Position numbers and translations under genes: made by a program
Notes under the pieces: model-generated
What the model was told of the DNA's origin: nothing
The model's input: the letters and a program-made list of their open reading frames with translations, nothing else
Databases searched by the model: none
Part shown: positions 15,961 to 23,060 of the stretch, in pieces
How positions within the stretch are numbered: position 1 is the stretch's first letter
Layout of the letters: each line of letters opens with the position of its first letter
From: Mnemiopsis leidyi
Lineage: Eukaryota; Ctenophora; Tentaculata; Lobata; Bolinopsidae
Direction of reading: 5' to 3'
NCBI GenBank assembly: GCA_000226015.1
Contig: JH153585.1
Span: 1,616-24,675, forward strand
Length of the DNA stretch: 23,060 nucleotides

Positions 15961-17263
15961 CTCAACTTACAACAAAAGAAATTTACGTTACCAAGCTTTG
16001 TAAGCTGCTCAAGTAAATCATTAAAATACTGGACGTGACTCCAAACTTGCGTATTAGCCAAACCCAAATCAGTATTAGCATGCCATCAATTGCGAAATAT
16101 CTAGAGATCAATTCTGATGATGTTGATCAGTATCAACGGATCTCTTTAATGGTGTGCTTATTCCCTGCAATCTGAAGATGGGATAAACTACTGGTGGCAC
16201 TGATACTGCGGGATTATCAGTACTAAAAAGAGACGGGCAGATATATAGATCACAATGTGTAGTACAAGTTGTACGCTAATATAGCCACGCCCTCAGGCTT
16301 AGAGATGAGGCTGATGATGTGTGTTGCACAATGCCTTGTCTAATCTACGATAGCTATTAAAACTTCTATCTTGCGCATTTTGCGGCTATCCATATGCCTA
16401 GATAGATGCGGGTTATACGGGTAGAAAGCCAATGTTATTAGGTTGAGCTAATAGCTAAGTCGAGTTTTTAGCTCTTATTTTACATACGTGTAATAAAAGT
16501 AAAAAGAAAAATATTACTCAAATGTTAGATAATAATCAAGCTTCTGTAGTGATTCACAGGGTTCAACCCATATCATATCACAACTGCCGCTGAATATTGA
16601 TATTGACGTTATGCTGTAATTACAAATAAAATATGGATGGGAAGTAAAGAAAATGAACCTTCCTGCTTCCCTATAGAATTAAGCAAACATAACAAATTAA
16701 AGAACAACGAGAACGACCCTATATTGTAACAAGATATAGATACAACACGGATATGAACAAAGGAGATAAAAAGGGACACATTAAAAGTAGCAAGACCAGG
16801 ACTTTGCAGCACTGAGACTCCCCTATCCTTACACGAGGCCGAGCAGATTAGATTACACAAATAACTGAAATTCTTTATATCATACACTCACGTAACCCTG
16901 GAGCAGCAGGAGAATTTGAGGAAGTTGAATTTCGGGGAGTTTCAGTCGGGGAGTTTCGGGAATGTTACCGATCATAACCAAATATGAGAAAACAGTACAT
17001 CGAGGATTTGATTAACAAACCACAGTTCATACAACAAGCTCGTGTGTAAATGTGCAGAAATGAGGTTGGAAACAAGGTTTTTAGTCTGATCTCGGGCTGG
17101 GAATAAATACAGAATGTTCTTCACTTGGATCAATGACATTTTCGGACGGGAATTATTTCGGTGAAAATGGAGCAGATGAAAGGTATTTTCCCGACGGAAA
17201 AGAGGAGAATTTGCGAGAATTACATTCACTTTTTAAAAATTTAGACTGGATATGCAATATATA
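15961..17263. other. Non-coding, little structure seen
   Basis: No supported exon. A short direct repeat TCGGGGAGTTTC occurs twice near 16932-16960. Confidence 0.45.
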
Positions 17264-17279
17264 TGTGTGTGTGTGTGTG
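17264..17279. repeat. (TG)8 microsatellite
   Basis: An uninterrupted TG run of 16 bases preceded by an AT run. Confidence 0.85.
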
Positions 17280-18078
17280 CCATGGTAGAGACCAGTCACC
17301 AGTGTATTCAATAGAAACAAAAAGCACGAAGAGTAATTTCTTTATTGAATTACCGCAGTTATGCTGATTTTGAGTACAGAAAATATAGCGAGAAATACGG
17401 CAATTACTTAATAGCCACAAGAGAATTGGTTGGACGACGAAATCAAGTGCATGGAAATGTAGAAATTGCAAGAGAGGGCCATGAAGTTTCAATTGTTATT
17501 CTTGCTTAATTGGCAAACTCTAAATTTCTGATGTGAATTTCATTTACATGTTTCAAATACTTAGTAGATTGATGAGCGCTGTCAAAGTCAAATTTTTTTA
17601 TTGAATTGCAATAAAATTGTTAAGAATCCAGTTATAATGAATTGGAAATGGAAGACTTTAGATAATCTTGATTGTGAAAACTGATAGCTCTAGCGCGAGT
17701 TTCAATATACGATTCCACCACAAAAGCAAATCAAGTATTGAAATGTATGAATATCAAGAAGTAAATATTAAATAATTATTCGTGGGGCAAAGCAGGCCCG
17801 ATTGGCTCATGCTTACATTGTACAAATTTGGTTTGATCGTCAACTCATTTAAACACAATATAAAGCAAAGAACGAGAAGCACGAATCTCAGGAAGAATTC
17901 TAGGAACAAGTTTTCTGTTCCGGCTATTATAAGATGACACGTGGAAGGAAAATAAAATGCAGCTAAAGAGAAAGATTGGGAAACTATAACGGAATAAAAG
18001 CACGAGGGTATAATCGAATTGATAATTCGAGGTTGCGTTAATTGGAGAAGTTTCGTGAGTGGTTGGTTATGCTGTATT
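17280..18078. other. Non-coding; one CACGTG at 17938
   Basis: AT-rich sequence with no supported exon. A lone E-box CACGTG (17938-17943) is the only one between 15.4 and 20.2 kb. Confidence 0.45.
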
Positions 18079-18159
18079 TAATTATTTAATAACAGAGTAA
18101 TTAACTCTTCTGCTTACTATTAGAGAGGCTAATTAGTTTGGATTGCTAACAGTTAATTA
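18079..18159. promoter_or_regulatory. Cluster of four TAATTA sites
   Basis: TAATTA at 18079, 18098, 18130 and 18154. These could bind homeodomain proteins, but in AT-rich DNA some clustering is expected, so this is weak. Confidence 0.3.
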
Positions 18160-19486
18160 CGTTCAAATATATTATTCATTTCCTGAATAACCCGTAACCT
18201 GACCTTGAATGACCTAGAAGTTTGAAGTAAATCATTCAAAGCTGTATTTTATTATCAGTCACTTTTTTGATGAATCTAACTTAGAATGTTGTTCTCCGAA
18301 AAATTAAATGACATACGGTTTAAGTTCTAAATTTTAAATCAGTAACGTACGACGAAATTATCCTCATCAAAATTCCCAAAATTATTGACCATAATTCCAA
18401 CTTTCTAACCAGCTGTTAAGAATACAGAGCGCGATCATGGATACGCATTATTCAGTACTTCCCTAGGCGAAAATTGATTTCTTGCCGCAGTAGGATAAAA
18501 ATTGTTGCTAATAGGGGTGGTGAAGAAAGCCGGTCCGACCACACAGACCTGACTCTCCAGCAGAATTGGAGAAGTTCGGGAGGTGGTGACTGATGACAAA
18601 TTAGAGGACAAAGTAAAGTACCATTTCATCTCGGGTGTCTTTCACCACCTTCATTATGCCACAGCGAACAAGTTCCACCTTCATTGTGGTGAGGCGTTTG
18701 TGGATGTACGGAAAGTAGGACTAATAATACTGTAGACTGATACAGTTTACAAGACTTATAGATCGAGTGGGTGAAGAAAGAAGGAGTGTTGGCCTACTGA
18801 CTAGGACTGAAGAATAAGGACATTTCTCCCTCCTCAATCACGTTTGAGAAGTTTTTTATCTAGGCTCTGGCTTTCTTGACGTTCCCTAATACTGATGGGA
18901 ATCCGATTACGATCAATTGATGCAATAGGAACTTAATATTATAGTTCTAACCATCGAAAGACAAAAAAGTATCCCTGAATCGATGTCACATTCTCAAACC
19001 AGTAGTAGTAGAACTCCACGTTCACCCTGTTAGTTAGCAATCCCGATATATTAGGTTCTCATAGAAAACACACTCCAGAAAACCGATGACACAATAAAAT
19101 GTATCCCACAAAGCAAACCTTATTAAACAAACTACTATAGAAATTAAACAAAGCGCACTGTTACATATAGCATTGTATCTCAGCTTACATTGAACATGCA
19201 TGGGTAAAAGAAGGCTCTGACTCAGATTTATGCCATGATCTAGATCGTACAGTACCACACACGCATGGAAAGCAGCTCACGCTATCTTCAACGAGGACAG
19301 CACAACTCTAATGATATTATAAACTGTGGGCTTTGTCTAGAGTTGGTTCGCAACACTTTCAGCTCTCTCATTTAAACACAAGCGATGTAAGGTGTAGTGT
19401 GGTGCTGAAGAAACACAACAGACAGTTCCGTAGATGTTACAGCCGGTGGAAACGTTGATGGAAGTGAAAATGGAACAGGAGAAAAT
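18160..19486. other. Non-coding, nothing recognised
   Basis: No supported exon. CCACCTTCATT occurs twice at about 18644-18685. Confidence 0.45.
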
Positions 19487-19560
19487 GAAAACAGCATTGA
19501 TATGTGGAAACAGAATGGATGGATCGTGAAAACAGAATTGAGGCTGTGAAAATAAAATGA
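19487..19560. repeat. Degenerate ~20-bp minisatellite, block 1
   Basis: Units starting GAAAACAG or GGAAACAG begin near 19487, 19506, 19528 and 19548. The same unit type recurs at 19798-19860. Confidence 0.6.
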
Positions 19561-19797
19561 TATCTATGACTTATTGGATCATAAAACAGTCAAGTTAAGT
19601 GGTAGCAAAAACAATTGCACTTTTTACCGTTGAATCATATAGGGTAACTAAGACAACTAAGATAATTAAGTTTCTATGATAACATTCAGGTGACAGAAAA
19701 GTTTTAGATTTTTTCCAATTATAGGACATGTGTTAACCAGGCCAATAAAACAGAGAACTGACTATTATGGTGATGGACGGGGGACCTAATGAGTACG

Positions 19798-19860
19798 AAA
19801 TGGCATCTACGGAAACAGAGAATGATTCCTACGGAAACAAAATGGTATCCATGGAAACAT
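19798..19860. repeat. Degenerate ~21-bp minisatellite, block 2
   Basis: Three units of the form ATGRYWTCYAYGGAAACA have GGAAACA at 19811, 19833 and 19853. The last unit includes GTATCCATGGAAAC, which also fits a loose RFX X-box. Confidence 0.65.
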
Positions 19861-20199
19861 ATAGTTTTTTTGCACTCACCGTCAAACAGAGCTGTGTGGG
19901 GACTGAGCCAGTGTAAAGAGTAACAAGATACATATTGTCTGATATTATCTGATTTAGTTGATCCAGGTAACTGATGATGATGATGCTGATGAGACGATCT
20001 GATCCAGGAATACCTTATCTGGTCTGCGCTGCTGTGTCTGAATACTACAAAATACGGGACGAGCTAAGCTATCTGAAGACGGAATTGAGAAAGAGGAACT
20101 ATCTACAACAACTACAGCTACTAAAACATAAACGTGTAGTTACAGTTAGTTAAATCGCACTACAACAACAAGACACAGCCCTCACCCGCGAAATATGCG

Positions 20200-20209
20200 C
20201 CAAATAAGG
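20200..20209. promoter_or_regulatory. CArG box CCAAATAAGG
   Basis: An SRF-type site 42 bases before the E-box at 20252 and at the edge of the CCAAT cluster. Confidence 0.45.
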
Positions 20210-20251
20210 GCTGATCTCCCATTAGTTATGTTAATCAACGAAATTCGTCCT

Positions 20252-20533
20252 CACGTGATCGAAGTGAACTTATCTCATTGGCCGGACGAAAATCACGTGC
20301 CAAGGTAGCTTTTCTGTGAGTGGCGAGAGAGCTTGTTGGACATATTGGATTGGCTATCAGATGTATGTTGAGGAGAGCGAGCTGATTGGATCAGTCAGCA
20401 CTGGTTAAACTACCCTTCTTTTAGGAATAATAGTCCTGATTGGACGTAGCGTGTCCCACCAACACTTCCAATTGGTCCGGACTAGACACGTGACAATTGC
20501 TGAGGTGTGATTGGTCGGCTGGTGGCACGTGAC
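20252..20533 (-). promoter_or_regulatory. Promoter-like cluster of reverse CCAAT boxes and E-boxes
   Basis: ATTGG (CCAAT on the minus strand) occurs at 20277, 20344, 20349, 20385, 20439, 20471 and 20510, seven times in 238 bases. CACGTG cores are at 20252, 20294, 20487 (CACGTGAC) and 20526 (CACGTGAC). CCAAT boxes bind NF-Y and E-boxes bind bHLH-ZIP proteins; the combination is common in animal promoters. The shared orientation hints at a minus-strand gene, perhaps CNOT4, but direction and target are inference. Confidence 0.5.
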
Positions 20534-20842
20534 GACAAGCTGTTGAAATGTGCGAAGTCGAAACCCTAATTTCTTACTGACAGGCGGGAGGACAATCCTG
20601 GATTTACAACAAGACTGGTATACAGAACAGTTCGCTGTTATAACAAAAATGTGCGGACTCAAGGAGACTAGGTACAGGACTTTAACGATAGAAAATTATT
20701 AGAACGCCCTGAAGCCAAAAACTTGGGAGTCGAATTGATCTCTGAGAGCCAAGAAAAGCCCCTCATCAAGGACTAGAAATTATACGACACAATTAGTAGC
20801 AAACGTAATCTTGTACTGAATATCCTTGCTATTATCTGTACA

Positions 20843-20860
20843 CACGTGACTCACATGTGA
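20843..20860. promoter_or_regulatory. CACGTGAC adjoining TCACATGTGA
   Basis: CACGTGAC at 20843-20850 runs directly into the palindrome TCACATGTGA (20851-20860), giving two abutting E-boxes. Confidence 0.4.
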
Positions 20861-20922
20861 TGGTTCACGGCCTAAGAAATCGCCGCATTCACATCTGTAA
20901 TCTTGGTGCGAGTTGTGGCACT

Positions 20923-20966
20923 CCAAATAAGGTCAACAGCTGGATCACGTGACATACCAAATAAGG
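20923..20966. promoter_or_regulatory. CArG / E-box / CArG module F
   Basis: CCAAATAAGG at 20923-20932, CACGTGAC at 20946-20953 and CCAAATAAGG again at 20957-20966. The two CArG boxes are identical and in the same orientation, with spacers of 13 and 3 bases. Confidence 0.55.
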
Positions 20967-21342
20967 TAAAAATCGGTGAGGTGCGAGTCTCAGCAGAACT
21001 CGACCAGACTTGATCTGTGTACAATTATGCGGACGGCGACAGCTGAGTCAGAGGTGACATTGGTGGAGCTAGATTGTCGAGATTATATTGTATTGTTATT
21101 ATTAGGACGATACCAGCGTGTGTTGTTGTTATGTGACCCTGTAATCACCCGCGTCTCTATAATTGTCGTGGCTTGTGTCCCACCGGCAGGGATAATGGCC
21201 CTGACTAGTAATCAGTAATGGGACCTTTAAAGTTAGGCACCCGGGATAGGGAGCCTTTTGAAGAAACCCCATTGTCTGGTGGACTCAGTAATTATGTGCT
21301 CTTGACGACAAGCTGTATAATAAGATCGTTTTGTAATCGTAC

Positions 21343-21376
21343 TGCGCGCACACACACAAACACACACACGCACGCT
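21343..21376. repeat. (CA)n microsatellite
   Basis: An interrupted CA run beginning with GCGCGCA. Confidence 0.8.
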
Positions 21377-21563
21377 CAAAAATAGGACCAAAGGAAAAGA
21401 GTATTGTGAGTTGTTGCTTGAAGGGTTTTAAAATCGGAAACATGTTTCTGCGTTAGTTTGACGACGGCTGACAGTAAAATGCGAGCTGCATTGTACCTGG
21501 AAGATTGACACAGATTGGAACTGTTTGATTGTTTCGACTCACAATGAAGTGTTCCAACATTTA

Positions 21564-21569
21564 CACGTG
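21564..21569. promoter_or_regulatory. Single CACGTG E-box
   Basis: CACGTG in the context TTACACGTGAAA. Confidence 0.3.
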
Positions 21570-21658
21570 AAATCTAAAGCCCTAAAGTCTTGATCTAGAT
21601 CAAGGTTGAGCGCGCTAAGTTTTCGTTGATGAGGCTGAAGTGGATGCTGCCTGCAAGA

Positions 21659-21679
21659 GGGAGAGAGGGAGAGAGAGAA
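21659..21679. repeat. GA-rich run
   Basis: Purine-only GAGGGAGAGA repeats of about 20 bases. Confidence 0.7.
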
Positions 21680-21774
21680 CAGCCAGGCCTGACTGGGGGA
21701 TAAAACAGTCGTTATCTGATGACAGGTATGTGCCACCGGACTTGTTTGTTCTATACGGTAATTTCATGAACACA

Positions 21775-21817
21775 GTCACGTGACATCTTACCATATATGG
21801 GCATGGCACCACGTGAC
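21775..21817. promoter_or_regulatory. E-box / CArG / E-box module G
   Basis: The full palindrome GTCACGTGAC at 21775-21784, then 6 bases, the self-complementary CArG box CCATATATGG at 21791-21800, 9 bases, and CACGTGAC at 21810-21817. The layout matches cluster A and module C, but the spacer sequences differ. Confidence 0.6.
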
Positions 21818-23060
21818 CTATTAGTACTGGAGCATTCCTGGAGAAGCTATTTTCGCGGCTTGTTTAAGAAAGCAGCCGAGAGCATTCCAACATCTCGACA
21901 ATTAGTGGACAATCTTCTTGACTCGGACGTGTTGGTTGACCTAATCGTGACAATTTACGGGCGACTTTGACCATTACGAATTATTCGTGAAGGAAAGCCG
22001 AGATGCTTCGGATTACCGCTTGTCGGAGAAGCAATTAGCCTCAAGTGATATTTTATGTGGAAGCCATAACTCCACAAGTGCGAGTGAAATCCGAGACGTG
22101 TGTTGATAGTTTTAGATGAGTGCAGGTATTAAATTTTACTAATTATTGGGAGCGTTCAAAATTTTAATGGTAACTTACTTCTTAAATTTTTCACTCCATT
22201 GAGGGTAATTATGGTACAAATCAGCACATTTGCACTTGCGTAGTTAAGGTTTTAAATTTCACATCCGGAAGGCGGACTTAGGGTGATAACATCTACTCAC
22301 TACTCAATGGATAAGTCGATTTCAAAGAACTTTTTATAAACTAATTCAACAAAATTTGGCAGGTCTTTTCTAGACGTTAATCTATTTGCTTATCTTTGTT
22401 TAACAGCAAACTGAAAAAATTGACAGGTTAGAGGCTGGATTTACTTGTCATGTGAATCCCACTAATATTCTTAGATTGCCGTGCCTTGTCCCTTAAATAA
22501 AGAAGAATGTTTTCCTTCAGATTCACGCCGGAGTCCTACTATCAGTAAAAACTGATCCAGGTAACAAAAGAATGCAGTTTCCAATGAAATATGAGCTCAA
22601 AACTTCGAATCGTTTGTAACTCATGTGATATCAACAATTCAAGGAAGACGAAGGAGAGAAATTAAGAGGTTACATTCGAAAGTGTACGGAAATATTGATG
22701 TGCTGAATTATGGGAACTATGATCTGTGTAAATACTGTAGGAGGAAGGAGACAATTTACAATAACACAGAACGCCAAGAACTTTAACTCTAGAGAATTCC
22801 AGTATTTTTAGTTCTAGAGAACAAAGTTATCTAAAGTTTTAGAGACGTACAGTTAATGCCAATTAATGTAGCTTCAAGTCTTACGACTAATCAGAATTCG
22901 TAATTATGTCTACAAAACTCTTATGTTGAAAATCGACGTTTATATTGAAGCATCGATTTAAACGCCCAATATTTCCCAACTAATATTTGACATTTCAACA
23001 GTTTCTTACTTTACTACTATTGCTCATAAAACATGCGTGTAGTTATGATGAACCTTCCAG
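21818..23060. other. Non-coding to the window end, nothing recognised
   Basis: AT-rich DNA with no E-box, CArG box or supported exon. The RING exon of CNOT4 is not visible here. Confidence 0.45.

Noticed and set aside
20976..21218. An 80-codon plus-strand frame with a hydrophobic stretch
   Set aside because: There is no homologous motif and no splice or poly(A) support; it lies inside the E-box/CArG region.
1..23060. tRNA, rRNA and CRISPR-like patterns
   Set aside because: No cloverleaf with a GTTCRANNC loop, no rRNA-like conserved stretch, and no regularly spaced identical repeats were seen.

Overview
The window looks like nuclear DNA from an invertebrate animal. Genes are broken into short GT-AG exons with introns of about 0.1-1 kb, intergenic DNA is AT-rich, and the proteins are animal-type: a CCR4-NOT subunit and a receptor with SRCR-like and cysteine-rich repeats. 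The species cannot be named from sequence alone; the SRCR-like plus Cys-rich architecture would suit a placozoan, sponge or cnidarian.

Left end (1-880): a 626-bp non-autonomous DNA transposon (20-645) with 23-bp terminal inverted repeats and a TTA target duplication. It carries a segment resembling DNA just outside it (720-835). Then (882-2227, + strand) comes the last or only visible exon of a type I membrane protein: two SRCR-like domains, a run of cysteine-rich repeats and a transmembrane helix. The apparent cytoplasmic tail continues to 2420 in another frame, which suggests a one-base break or sequence error. A poly(A) signal lies at 2728-2733.

Centre (4640-10324, - strand): 14 exons of CNOT4, the RNA-binding E3 ligase subunit of CCR4-NOT. 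All splice phases agree. They encode the segment after the RING, the RRM, the CCCH zinc finger and the long disordered C-terminal part. The RING exon was not found by eye, and the last exon(s) are uncertain (one candidate at 4136-4189).

Right half (10.36-23 kb): no convincing coding exon. This stretch is either a very long first intron plus 5' region of CNOT4 or intergenic DNA. It is strikingly rich in the E-box CACGTG (28 of the 31 sites in the window lie here, about half as CACGTGAC or its complement). It also holds all eight CArG boxes (CC-W6-GG) that I saw, seven of them within 15 bp of an E-box. The pairing recurs as E-box/CArG/E-box modules at 10.37, 12.88 and 21.78 kb. A run of seven ATTGG (reverse CCAAT) boxes at 20.28-20.51 kb looks like a promoter. 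A perfect RFX X-box, tandem homeodomain-type sites, an alternating purine-pyrimidine tract and several minisatellites complete the region. The recurrent E-box/CArG grammar is the most interesting signal here.
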